The notes: generated from the sequence alone by a model not told the origin. Numbered from the stretch's first letter, positions 8,044 through 15,251 are shown. The stretch: 27,584 bases of DNA from Clostridia bacterium (GCA_900769475.1 CAAGGQ010000220.1:1-27584), one strand, 5' to 3'. Translations and numbers: made by a program.

Positions 8044-8745
8044 ATGGATATGAATTTTACCATCCCGGTCAACGAAGCGTTTGAGGCCTCCGCGGCAGAT
8101 CCCGCCTGCGGCTGTGCTTTTTGCGCTCTTCACAAAAAGCTGGAGGAGGACGAGCTGGATCTGATCCTTGGTGCCTCCATGATGGAGCCGGACATTCGTA
8201 TTCAAACCAACGAAAAGGGCTTTTGCCGTACCCACTATGATCTGATGTTCACCCGCAAGAATCGCTTGGGCATGGCCCTGACCCTGGAGAGCCATCTGGC
8301 CGATTTGCGCAAGGAGATCCGCGACGGCGGTCTTGGGGGAGGGCAGGGGAACAAGCCCATCAAGCGCATTGGTGCTCTGGAGGAATCCTGCTACGTTTGC
8401 CAGCGGATTGAGCGCAACTTTGAAAATATGGTGGACACCGCTGTGTATCTGTGGCAGACCGACGAGGAGTTTGCTCCTAAGCTCAAGGCACAGCCCTATT
8501 TCTGCCTGCCTCACTATCGCAAATTTTTGATGTACGGCCAGCGTCGCCTGGGCAAAAAGCGTCAGCCCGAATTTGCCGCCCAATGTGCCAAGGTGGTGGA
8601 AGCCTACTTTGACGAGTTGCAAAAGGACGTGAGCTGGTTCTGTAAAAAATTCGACTATCGCTATGATGAGGAGCCCTGGTACAATTCCAAGGACGCCGTA
8701 GAGCGCGCCTTCAAGTTCCTGCGCTCGGATCTGCACAATAAATAA
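8044..8745 (+). CDS. DUF6062 family protein with two CxxC...CxxH modules
   Basis: A 233-residue soluble protein of unknown function that I recognise as the Clostridia-associated DUF6062 family (from memory). Seen: an internal duplication of a cysteine/histidine pattern. Module one is Cys24-x2-Cys27, 33 residues, Cys61-x2-His64. Module two is Cys116-x2-Cys119, 34 residues, Cys154-x2-His157. This looks like two zinc (or other metal) sites in a repeated fold, with FCRTHYDLMF and FCLPHYRKFL as matching second halves. A lysine/arginine-rich C-terminal part follows. There is no signal peptide or membrane segment. A Shine-Dalgarno-like AAGGCGAGG precedes the ATG. It heads a four-gene unit whose next member is a tRNA-modification-type methyltransferase, so an RNA-linked role is possible but is inference. 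Confidence 0.8.
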   Translation: MDMNFTIPVNEAFEASAADPACGCAFCALHKKLEEDELDLILGASMMEPDIRIQTNEKGFCRTHYDLMFTRKNRLGMALTLESHLADLRKEIRDGGLGGGQGNKPIKRIGALEESCYVCQRIERNFENMVDTAVYLWQTDEEFAPKLKAQPYFCLPHYRKFLMYGQRRLGKKRQPEFAAQCAKVVEAYFDELQKDVSWFCKKFDYRYDEEPWYNSKDAVERAFKFLRSDLHNK

Positions 8746-8759
8746 TTGGGAGAGAGAAT

Positions 8760-9314
8760 ATGATCGATCTTTTGGAGCTGCACAAATACTTCATTCTCAA
8801 TCATTTGAAGGAAGGCGACGTGGCCGTAGACTTTACCATGGGCAACGGGCACGATACCGAATTCCTTTCCAAGACCGTGGGAGAGCGTGGACACGTGTAT
8901 GCCTTTGATATTCAACAGGCGGCGGTGGAATCCACGGCCAAGCGTCTTGCCGAGGCGGGATGCCCTCAAAATTATACCCTGATACATGATTCCCATCACA
9001 AGGTGAAAGACTATGTAAAGACGCCCTTCAAGGCCGGAATGTTCAATCTTGGCTGGTTGCCCGGTGGGGATAAATCCATCACCACCCTGCGGGAGACCAC
9101 CATGCCTGCCATTGAGGCCGCCATTGATCTGATGGATCGGGACGCGGTGCTCAACGTGGCCGTGTATCCCGGACATGCCGAGGGGGATGCGGAAGGGAAT
9201 ATGATCTGCGAGTATCTGGCGTCGGTGAGCAAGCATAAGGTTTGCGCCACCAAGGTCAAGATCCTCAATTCACCCACCTCGCCCTATTTTATTGTGATCG
9301 AAACGAAGCCGTAA
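8760..9314 (+). CDS. mnmM: tRNA 5-(aminomethyl)-2-thiouridine methyltransferase-like (MnmM/YtqB family)
   Basis: A class I SAM-dependent methyltransferase of 184 residues. Bacillus YtqB (MnmM) methylates nm5s2U to mnm5s2U at the tRNA wobble position, and this protein has the same signature. Seen: motif I VDFTMGNGHDTEFL (23-36), an acidic strand end AFDIQQ, and the family block FNLGWLPGGDKSITT (about 95-109). The older annotation is rRNA methylase (PF06962). GGGAGAGA precedes the ATG, and it lies 14 bases after the DUF6062 gene. The M15 lipoprotein gene begins one base after its stop. Family membership is clear; the exact tRNA product is inferred from the Bacillus homologue. Confidence 0.88.
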   Translation: MIDLLELHKYFILNHLKEGDVAVDFTMGNGHDTEFLSKTVGERGHVYAFDIQQAAVESTAKRLAEAGCPQNYTLIHDSHHKVKDYVKTPFKAGMFNLGWLPGGDKSITTLRETTMPAIEAAIDLMDRDAVLNVAVYPGHAEGDAEGNMICEYLASVSKHKVCATKVKILNSPTSPYFIVIETKP

Positions 9315-9315
9315 T

Positions 9316-10167
9316 ATGAAAAAAATCAGTTTGTTATTGGTTCTTCTGGTCGTCCTGCTGCTGCAGGGCTGTATCCGGATGGGATCGCCCCCCAATGCTA
9401 CGGGAGAAGCGGGGAATACCCCCGTAGTGGCTCCCGTAAAGCACTATTATATGGACATGCAATACAGCTATCAAACCAAAGTGGATCCCGCCCTGTTGAC
9501 CACGGGATTGCACGGCGACTATCTGCTCCTGACCAATAAGGAGCGTCCTCTGGGACGGGAATTCATTCCTGCCGCTCTCACTCCCTTGACCTGTGCCACC
9601 TACGGAGGCAAAACCGTGGAGCTGGATGCCCGTGCCGCGGGGGCCCTCTATCTGATGCTTCAGGAAATGGCCGCGGCGGGAGTGACCGATATTTCGGTTA
9701 CCAGCGGCTACCGCTCTTACGAGTATCAGGTGTCCTTGTTCAATTTCTACCTTAGCGAGGAGCAAAAGCAGATCTCCTCCAATGCTATTGCTTGCTTTGG
9801 CAACGACTATATTCAAAAGAATTATTACGATAAAGGCGTAGGCGCGCTCTCTGCCTCGGATGCCAAGACCGTGGTGCTTTCCTACTCGGCCTATCCCGGC
9901 ACCAGCGAGCACCAGACCGGCCTCTGCGTAGATTTTATGACCTCCACCATGTCGGATTTGGACAACAGCTTTGCCAGGACCGACGCCTTTGCCTGGCTCT
10001 CGAGCAATGCCTATCGCTTCGGCTTCATTCTCCGCTACCCGGAGGGCAAGGAGGGGATCACGGGCTACACCTATGAGCCCTGGCACTATCGCTTTGTTGG
10101 TCGGGAAGCGGCCACTGATATCTATTTTGGAAAGCTGACCCTAGAAGAATACCTGGGGCAAGGATGA
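9316..10167 (+). CDS. M15 family D-alanyl-D-alanine carboxypeptidase, lipoprotein
   Basis: A predicted VanY/DdcY-like zinc peptidase that trims the terminal D-Ala of peptidoglycan stem peptides outside the membrane. Seen: a lipoprotein signal peptide with lipobox LLQGC (Cys19), the substrate-binding SGYRS (130-134), the zinc motif SEHQTGLCVDF (His199, Asp206) and the second motif EPWHYRF (catalytic Glu254, zinc His257). All catalytic residues are present, which contrasts with the degenerate M15 protein at 11299-12330. The ATG lies one base after the mnmM stop and has no strong Shine-Dalgarno, so translation is probably coupled. Length 283 is typical. Peptide specificity is inferred. Confidence 0.92.
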   Translation: MKKISLLLVLLVVLLLQGCIRMGSPPNATGEAGNTPVVAPVKHYYMDMQYSYQTKVDPALLTTGLHGDYLLLTNKERPLGREFIPAALTPLTCATYGGKTVELDARAAGALYLMLQEMAAAGVTDISVTSGYRSYEYQVSLFNFYLSEEQKQISSNAIACFGNDYIQKNYYDKGVGALSASDAKTVVLSYSAYPGTSEHQTGLCVDFMTSTMSDLDNSFARTDAFAWLSSNAYRFGFILRYPEGKEGITGYTYEPWHYRFVGREAATDIYFGKLTLEEYLGQG

Positions 10168-10194
10168 ACTTCATTGGAAGAAAGGAAATGACAT

Positions 10195-10872
10195 ATGGAA
10201 CTGCGTGGAAAGATCATTGATTTTTTGGGAGATAGCATTACCGAAGGCTACGGTGTGGCCGATCGGTCACAGAATCGTTACGACAATCGCCTCAAAGCCG
10301 CCTGCGAGCTGAAGGTGGTGTACAACTACGGCATTGGCGGCACGCGTCTGGCGCATCAGAGAGTTCCCAGCGAGAAGCCGCGGCACGATCTCTGCTTCTG
10401 CGGCAGAGTGTACAATCTGAACCCCGAGGCCGATATTATCGTAGTCTACGGTGGTGTGAACGATTATCTTCACGGCGACGCTCCCATTGGAGAACCGGGG
10501 GATAAGACCCCTGCCACCTTCTCCGGTGCGGTCTGGTGGCTGATGAACCACCTCAAAACCACCCATCCCGAGAAGACGATCGTCTTTATGACTCCTGCCC
10601 GCTACTGCGGAAAGGGAATCAAGAGCGATACCGTGCCCCATCCCCACCCGAGTAAGCTTCCCGATGCAAAGCCCCTGCTGTTCTACGTGGAAACGATTAT
10701 GGAAACGGCAAAGGAATTTGACATTCCCGTATTGGATCTCTATCACAACCTCGGCATTGATCCTCACAACGAGGAGCAACGCCTGAGTCTGACGATCGAC
10801 GGCCTGCATTTCAACGATGCGGGACACGCGTACATCGCCGAGAAGTTGAAGGACTTCCTGGAAGCCCTGTAA
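10195..10872 (+). CDS. SGNH/GDSL family hydrolase
   Basis: A 225-residue esterase/lipase-fold hydrolase. Seen: block I FLGDSITEG with nucleophile Ser14, an oxyanion glycine in the GIGGTRL region, block III GGVNDY (Asn), and block V DGLHFNDAGH (Asp202, His205). There is no signal peptide, so it appears cytosolic. AAGAAAGGAA precedes the ATG at good spacing, 27 bases after the peptidase gene. It is the last gene of the unit, ending at a strong bidirectional terminator. The substrate cannot be told from sequence: acyl esters, acetylated sugars and lysophospholipids are all possible. Confidence 0.9.
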   Translation: MELRGKIIDFLGDSITEGYGVADRSQNRYDNRLKAACELKVVYNYGIGGTRLAHQRVPSEKPRHDLCFCGRVYNLNPEADIIVVYGGVNDYLHGDAPIGEPGDKTPATFSGAVWWLMNHLKTTHPEKTIVFMTPARYCGKGIKSDTVPHPHPSKLPDAKPLLFYVETIMETAKEFDIPVLDLYHNLGIDPHNEEQRLSLTIDGLHFNDAGHAYIAEKLKDFLEAL

Positions 10873-10885
10873 TCACATCAAAGAT

Positions 10886-10925
10886 AAAGAAGACCGCCGC
10901 GAAAATATTCGCGGCGGTCTTCTTT
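10886..10925. terminator. Bidirectional terminator between the SGNH hydrolase and the small Cys-rich protein gene
   Basis: An 18-bp perfect stem (10886-10903 with 10908-10925), core GACCGCCGCG, with a 4-nt loop. T-rich sequence follows on both strands. The distal arm overlaps the stop codon of the minus-strand small gene. Confidence 0.9.
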
Positions 10926-11244
10926 ATTTATGGCAGCCTCGGCAACACAATGCTACCGTGACTAGTCCCATTCCACCCATCAGCAGCAGTAGCTTCAAGG
11001 AGGTATCCATGCTTCCTTGCATGGCGTACAGGGGAATGGGGGATTGCTTGTTGTTCTCGCCCAAAAGCTCCATTTGCGTGGAGACGGTAGTGCGAATTTT
11101 GGGATGCTTTCCGCAGGCGTTCAGGGTTTGCACGATGCAGTCCTTCATACGCCGGCAGGCGTCCTTTCCGCGCAGGTAGCATTGGATCATAGCGTCACAA
11201 GGCAGTTCCTGCGGGGAGCACGAAGAATTGGTTTCTGTTTCCAT
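10924..11244 (-). CDS. Small Cys-rich protein with a C-terminal membrane anchor, unknown function
   Basis: I do not recognise a family. The 106-residue product has nine cysteines. Cys16, 22, 30, 36 and 44 alternate gaps of 5 and 7, giving a strict 14-residue period in a region that looks helical. A hydrophobic stretch (about residues 82-100) ends in CCRGCHK, so it resembles a tail-anchored protein. It has no signal peptide. An AGAGG-type ribosome site lies in one arm of an inverted repeat (11250-11280). The gene sits 54 bases downstream of an M15-like gene on the same strand and ends at a strong terminator. It could bind metal or form disulfides; this is inference. That it is translated is likely but not proven. 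Confidence 0.55.
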   Translation of the reverse strand: METETNSSCSPQELPCDAMIQCYLRGKDACRRMKDCIVQTLNACGKHPKIRTTVSTQMELLGENNKQSPIPLYAMQGSMDTSLKLLLLMGGMGLVTVALCCRGCHK

Positions 11245-11249
11245 AGGGT

Positions 11250-11280
11250 ACCTCTATCCTTTCTGTACTAAGGATAGGGT
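11250..11280 (-). promoter_or_regulatory. Inverted repeat overlapping the ribosome site of the small Cys-rich protein gene
   Basis: CTATCCTT (11254-11261) pairs with AAGGATAG (11270-11277), and flanking ACC (11250-11252) pairs with GGT (11278-11280) across a one-base bulge. In the minus-strand mRNA the likely Shine-Dalgarno (AGAGG) sits in the 3' arm. It has no U tract, so it is not a terminator. It could limit translation or be an operator. Confidence 0.45.
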
Positions 11281-11298
11281 ATGCGCTTTTTCTTACTT

Positions 11299-12330
11299 TT
11301 ATGCGACGGGCGCGTTCAAATTCACGGTAACGATGAATCCGCCCTGATTGTCCCCCGAAACGGTGTAAGCATAGTTGCCGGGAACCTGGAGCGTGGTCAC
11401 CTCGCCCGCGGATTTTGCTACGTAGTAAACGGCGTAGGCATTTCCGTCAGCGCCTGTGATCTGCAGGGGCGACGCAACTCCGGCGTTGGTTTGCAGGTAG
11501 GCAAGGTATTCCTCCAGGCAGAGGTTGTTTTGGTACATATAGGTGGCGTGAGGAACGCCAACGTAGCGGAAGCAGTGATCGTAGCCGTCAATGCCCGTGG
11601 TCACCGATTTGTCGGCGGGGTAGCGGCAAACGATGCCATACTTGGCGCAGTTCTCGTAGATCCAAAGGGAATTGGCGTTGGTGGCCAGGGAGGTGCGCTT
11701 CCCGTTGGCGTCGTAGCTCTGCAGGGTGAATACGTAGCCGGTCTCATGCTCGGAGAAGCCCACGGCGGTCTGCTTGTTGGATTGCTCCTCCTTGGTGCGG
11801 TAGGCGTCGATAAAGATCAGGGAGGAATCCTGGAAGACCTTGTAAAAATCGGTCAGCATCCGGTCAGCGGCATAGGCGGCATCGCTTTCCATCTGCTCGT
11901 TGGATTTCAGCACCGTGCATTGGTAGGGACGAACGCCGTTTTGATTGATGTGAATGTCGGGATCGGCAAAGGATTTCAGCGTGATCTTGGGGTACTGATA
12001 CACGGTGTTCAGCTTTTCGCTCACCAGGATCAGAGAGCCCTCGTGCACAGCGGTATTCTCCTTGGTAATAAAGGCAAAGGTAATGTTGCCCGAAGAGGTT
12101 CCGCCGGGGTTGTTGCCGGTTTGGGGAGGAATATTGGGGGTATCGTTTCCGCCGTTCACCGTATCGGCAATCAAGCAGAACAGGAAAATAGCAAGGGTGA
12201 GCAGGGTGAGCACGATGACAATGCAAATGGAAAGCGCAACCAGGCGTTGCTTTTGCAGGCGTTGCTGGCGTTCCTCCCGATGGCTGTGTCTTACCGTGTT
12301 AAAGCTGTGGGACGGGGGGCGGTGATTCAT
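11299..12330 (-). CDS. M15 (VanY-like) membrane protein with a degenerate active site, probable pseudoenzyme
   Basis: A 343-residue protein anchored by one N-terminal transmembrane segment (about 31-55), with a basic cytosolic tail and an extracellular M15-like domain. The fold is recognisable from IDAYRTKEEQ, SEHETGYVF and CFRYVGVPHA. Key residues are lost. His195 remains, but the zinc-ligand Asp position is Thr202. Aligned on FRYVG, the EPWH motif reads YDHC, so the catalytic Glu is Tyr250 and the zinc His is Cys253. An extra C-terminal beta-rich part of about 60 residues follows. AGGAGG precedes the ATG at 12330, which is chosen over an earlier in-frame start lying inside the pnp terminator. 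It may bind peptidoglycan stems without cutting. A shifted alignment using His252 as ligand is possible but would still lack Asp and Glu. Confidence 0.78.
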   Translation of the reverse strand: MNHRPPSHSFNTVRHSHREERQQRLQKQRLVALSICIVIVLTLLTLAIFLFCLIADTVNGGNDTPNIPPQTGNNPGGTSSGNITFAFITKENTAVHEGSLILVSEKLNTVYQYPKITLKSFADPDIHINQNGVRPYQCTVLKSNEQMESDAAYAADRMLTDFYKVFQDSSLIFIDAYRTKEEQSNKQTAVGFSEHETGYVFTLQSYDANGKRTSLATNANSLWIYENCAKYGIVCRYPADKSVTTGIDGYDHCFRYVGVPHATYMYQNNLCLEEYLAYLQTNAGVASPLQITGADGNAYAVYYVAKSAGEVTTLQVPGNYAYTVSGDNQGGFIVTVNLNAPVA

Positions 12331-12354
12331 ATACGATCCTCCTTTTTCATACTT

Positions 12355-12394
12355 TGCAAAAGAGGTGTCATGCAATTCAGATCTGCATGACACC
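12355..12394 (-). terminator. Rho-independent terminator after pnp
   Basis: GGTGTCATGCA (12364-12374) pairs perfectly with TGCATGACACC (12384-12394). Read on the minus strand it is followed by TCTTTTGC. It lies 36 bases after the pnp stop. Confidence 0.8.
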
Positions 12395-12430
12395 CCATCC
12401 TTTTGCGGTGGTTTTACCGAACCAAAGGAA

Positions 12431-14551
12431 TTAACCTTCCAATGCGTCCTTGATGGAGAAGTCCATGCGGCCCTTCTTATCCAGACCAATGTACTTCACT
12501 TTTACAACGTCGCCAAGCTTGAGGACATCCTCAACCTTTTCAATTCTGCGAGGAGCGATCTTGGAGATGTGAACCATGCCTTCCTTACCGGGAGCATATT
12601 CCACAAAGCATCCAAACTCCTTAATGCCGGTTACGGTACCGGTGTAGATAGCACCAACCTCGGGCTCGAATACGATGGCATCGATGCAAGCCTTAGCGGC
12701 GTTTGCCTGCTCGCCGTTGATGGCGGCAATATGAATGGTTCCGTCGTCCTCAATGTCGATCTTGGCACCGGTGTCGGCAACGATCTTCTGGATCACGGAG
12801 CCGCCCTTACCGATCACTTCGCGGATCTTATCGGGATCGATCTTCATGGTGGTCATCTTGGGAGCGTACTTGGAAACCTCTGCACGGGGTGCGGGGATTG
12901 CCTTGAGCAGCACTTCGTCGATGATATAGTCACGGCCGATGTGGGTCATCTCCAGAGCCTTGTGAATGATCTCGGGGGTCAGACCGTCGATCTTCAGGTC
13001 CATCTGAATGGAGGTGATACCGGCATGGGTACCGGCAACCTTAAAGTCCATATCGCCGTAGAAATCTTCCAGACCCTGAATGTCCAGCATGGTATCCCAA
13101 GAGCCGTCCTCGGCGGTGATCAGACCGCAGGAGATACCGGCAACGGGAGCCTTGATCGGAACACCGGCATCCATAAGAGCCAGAGTAGATCCGCAAACCG
13201 AGCCCTGAGAGGTGGAACCGTTGGAGGAAACCACGTCAGATACCAGACGGATGGCGTAGGGGAACTCTTCCTCGGAGGGAAGTACGGGAACCAGGGAACG
13301 CTCTGCCAGTGCACCGTGGCCGATCTCGCGGCGTCCGGGGCTTCTGGTGGGCTTGGCTTCGCCGGTGGAGAAGCCGGGCATGTTGTAGTGGTGCATATAT
13401 CTCTTGGAGGTCTCGCTGTCAATACCGTCCAGCATCTGTGCCTCGGAGAGGGTGCCCAGGGTAGCAATGGTCAGCACCTGGGTCTGGCCACGGGTAAAGA
13501 GTCCGGAGCCATGGGTGCGGGGCAGAATACCCACCTCGCTGCCGAGGGGACGGATCTGATCCATGCGGCGGCCGTCCACACGCTTCTTGTCAACCAACAG
13601 CCAGCGGCGAACGATCTTCTTCTGGATCTTGTATACCAGCTCCTCCATCATGCCGGGGAGCTCGGGATACTTCTCGGTGAACTGTGCAAGGATGGCGTCC
13701 TTGATGGGAACCATCTTGGCGTCGCGGATGTTCTTATCGTCGGTGTCCAGAGCCTCCATTACGTCCTTCTCGCAGAAAGCAAAGATCTCGTCGAACATAT
13801 CGTGATCCAGCTCGCAGGAGGGATAATCGAACTTGGGCTTGCCGATCTCGTCGATGATGCCGTTAATGAAGCCCAGCAGATCCTTGATCTCCTCGTGAGC
13901 CTTCATAATGGCGTTGTACATGGTCTCGTCGTCTACCTGGTTTGCACCGGCCTCGATCATAACCACCTTCTTCATGGAGGCGGCAACGGTCAACTGCAGG
14001 TCGCTCTTCTTCTGCTGCTCGGCGGTGGGGTTGAGAACGATCTCACCGTCTACCAGACCCATGAACGCGCCGCCGATGGGGCCGTTCCACGGAATATCGG
14101 AGATGGACAGAGCAATAGAAGCACCGATCATTGCGGTGATCTCAGGGGAGCAATCGGGATCCACCGACATTACGGTCAGGGTCAGAGCCACGTCGTTGCG
14201 CAGATCCTTGGGGAAGAGGGGACGGATGGGACGGTCGATCACACGGGAGGTGAGCACGGCCTTTTCGGAAGGCTTGCCCTCGCGCTTGAGGTAACCGCCG
14301 GGGATCTTGCCTGCAGCGTACATACGCTCCTCAAAGTCTACCGAGAGGGGCAGGAAATCAATACCGTCACGGGGCTTTTCGGATGCGGTGGCACAGCAGA
14401 GGACCACGGTTTCGCCGTAGCGGCAGAGAACCGAGCCGTTTGCCAGGCCTGCCAGCTTACCGGTTTCAATTACCAGGGGTCTGCCGGCGTAGGTGTACTT
14501 GAACACCTTGTAATTCTTGAACTCCATAGCGGAGCTGATGGGATTAGACAT
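12431..14551 (-). CDS. pnp: Polyribonucleotide nucleotidyltransferase (PNPase)
   Basis: A phosphorolytic 3'-to-5' exoribonuclease that degrades mRNA to nucleoside diphosphates as a trimer in the cytosol. Seen: two RNase PH-like halves (about 10-235 and 300-545), a KH domain with GKGG in REVIGKGGSVIQKI (about 570-585), and a C-terminal S1 domain starting near GAIYTGTVTGIKEFG. The length of 706 is normal. The ATG at 14551 follows GGAGG, which sits in the arm of a 9-bp hairpin. It lies downstream of rpsO, the common bacterial order, but a terminator separates them. No promoter was recognised between, so read-through plus leader control is likely. A terminator follows the gene. Confidence 0.98.
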   Translation of the reverse strand: MSNPISSAMEFKNYKVFKYTYAGRPLVIETGKLAGLANGSVLCRYGETVVLCCATASEKPRDGIDFLPLSVDFEERMYAAGKIPGGYLKREGKPSEKAVLTSRVIDRPIRPLFPKDLRNDVALTLTVMSVDPDCSPEITAMIGASIALSISDIPWNGPIGGAFMGLVDGEIVLNPTAEQQKKSDLQLTVAASMKKVVMIEAGANQVDDETMYNAIMKAHEEIKDLLGFINGIIDEIGKPKFDYPSCELDHDMFDEIFAFCEKDVMEALDTDDKNIRDAKMVPIKDAILAQFTEKYPELPGMMEELVYKIQKKIVRRWLLVDKKRVDGRRMDQIRPLGSEVGILPRTHGSGLFTRGQTQVLTIATLGTLSEAQMLDGIDSETSKRYMHHYNMPGFSTGEAKPTRSPGRREIGHGALAERSLVPVLPSEEEFPYAIRLVSDVVSSNGSTSQGSVCGSTLALMDAGVPIKAPVAGISCGLITAEDGSWDTMLDIQGLEDFYGDMDFKVAGTHAGITSIQMDLKIDGLTPEIIHKALEMTHIGRDYIIDEVLLKAIPAPRAEVSKYAPKMTTMKIDPDKIREVIGKGGSVIQKIVADTGAKIDIEDDGTIHIAAINGEQANAAKACIDAIVFEPEVGAIYTGTVTGIKEFGCFVEYAPGKEGMVHISKIAPRRIEKVEDVLKLGDVVKVKYIGLDKKGRMDFSIKDALEG

Positions 14552-14559
14552 TCTTTTTT

Positions 14560-14654
14560 CCTCCGTAAATTTTATTTGTTCGCGATTTCTTACGGAGGTT
14601 TAGCACTTAACCACACCCTTGAACGAGCACCTCAAGTACATGGTTAACTGCTAA
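14560..14654 (-). promoter_or_regulatory. Structured pnp leader with Shine-Dalgarno sequestering hairpin
   Basis: Two adjacent inverted repeats. The first (14600-14613 with 14641-14654) is a 14-bp stem with one mismatch, and nested inside it are CTTGA (14618-14622) and TCAAG (14632-14636). The second is a perfect 9-bp pair, CCTCCGTAA with TTACGGAGG on the minus strand (14598-14590 with 14568-14560). Its distal arm is the pnp Shine-Dalgarno. One base separates the two hairpins, so they may stack. Neither has a U tract, so the likely role is translational or RNA-stability control. PNPase autoregulates through its leader hairpin in E. coli; that the same applies here is inference. Confidence 0.65.
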
Positions 14655-14682
14655 TCCGACGCAAGAAAACGCTTGGTTTTTC

Positions 14683-14735
14683 CAAAAAAGACGGACGGGA
14701 GCAAGGGCAGGACGTATGCCGCTGCTCTTACTCCC
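14683..14735 (-). terminator. Terminator or attenuator after rpsO
   Basis: On the minus strand GGGAGTAAG (14735-14727) pairs with CTTGCTCCC (14705-14697), with one G-U pair. An inner GCAG/CTGC stem adds to it, and six T residues follow at 14689-14684. It lies 11 bases after the rpsO stop and may be leaky, since pnp has no recognised promoter of its own. Confidence 0.7.
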
Positions 14736-14745
14736 AATCAAGAAA

Positions 14746-15009
14746 TTATTTTCTCAGTCCGAGCTTGTTTACGATGGCACGGTAACGCTCGATGTCTACC
14801 TTCTGGAGGTAGTTGAGCAGGTTTCTTCTGTGACCGATCATCTTCTGCAGACCGCGGCGGCTATGGAAGTCCTTCTTGTTGGCCTTCAGGTGCGTGGTCA
14901 GGTTAGCGATGCGGGAGGTCAGGATAGCGATCTGAACCTCGGGAGAACCCGTGTCTCCTTCGTGGGTAGCGTACTGCTCGATCAAAGAGATCTTTTCGTC
15001 TTTCTGCAT
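14746..15009 (-). CDS. rpsO: 30S ribosomal protein S15
   Basis: Binds 16S rRNA in the small-subunit platform early in assembly. The 87-residue protein is a full-length S15 with family hallmarks seen directly: HEGDTGSPEVQIAILT, the DFHSRRGL loop and MIGHRRNLLNYL. AAAGGTG precedes the ATG. A consensus-like promoter at 15119-15147 gives a leader of about 100 nt containing hairpins. S15 genes in several bacterial groups are controlled by S15 binding its own leader; that is possible here but not shown. Confidence 0.98.
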   Translation of the reverse strand: MQKDEKISLIEQYATHEGDTGSPEVQIAILTSRIANLTTHLKANKKDFHSRRGLQKMIGHRRNLLNYLQKVDIERYRAIVNKLGLRK

Positions 15010-15112
15010 GGTAGTTTCACCTTTCTTTTTTTATTTGCGTTTCACTCAGCAATCGGTGGGTGAAGAGCCGCGTAAAGCGGCCTGTGATCCGAAAACCGAG
15101 TTCACGCCATAC
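15010..15112 (-). promoter_or_regulatory. rpsO 5' leader with hairpins, candidate S15 autoregulatory site
   Basis: A leader of about 100 nt with GCCGC (15067-15071) pairing GCGGC (15077-15081) and TTCAC (15041-15045) pairing GTGAA (15060-15064) near the ribosome site. I cannot match it to a named S15-binding structure by eye, so the regulatory role is only suggested by position. Confidence 0.3.
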
Positions 15113-15118
15113 GAACGT

Positions 15119-15147
15119 ATTATACCACAAACTTTTTTGTTTGTAAA
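15119..15147 (-). promoter_or_regulatory. Sigma-A promoter of rpsO
   Basis: On the minus strand, TTTACA (15147-15142), a 17-bp spacer and TATAAT (15124-15119), in an A+T-rich stretch just after the upstream gene's terminator. Confidence 0.85.
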
Positions 15148-15202
15148 TAGCTTTTTTCATTTTTACAAAAAAATATTTGTGAACTTTTTTTGAAAACGAA
15201 GG

Positions 15203-15230
15203 AAAAAGCCGGCTCCCCCAGGGGAGCCGG
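15203..15230 (-). terminator. Terminator after the short FtsK-like gene
   Basis: CCGGCTCCC (15209-15217) pairs perfectly with GGGAGCCGG (15222-15230) around CCAG. On the minus strand it is followed by CTTTTTCC. It lies 22 bases after the stop codon. Confidence 0.9.
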
Positions 15231-15251
15231 TAGGATGATTGATAGATGGGA

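Noticed and set aside
11281..12390. A long plus-strand open frame opposite the M15-like gene
   Set aside because: The minus-strand protein has a membrane anchor, a ribosome site and family motifs. The plus-strand product has none.
12331..12395. A possible promoter (TTGCAT, 18 bp, TATGAA) for the M15-like gene
   Set aside because: The -10 is weak, the -35 lies in the pnp terminator arm, and the expected start would fall on the ribosome site.
12365..14647. A very long plus-strand open frame opposite pnp
   Set aside because: It mirrors pnp exactly, has no ribosome site, and its translation has no recognisable motif. It arises because the coding strand avoids codons that read as stops on the other strand.
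14560..14735. A T-box or other named riboswitch in the rpsO-pnp gap
   Set aside because: No T-box sequence (TGG-box) or specifier layout is visible. The hairpins fit an rpsO terminator plus a ribosome-site-masking leader.
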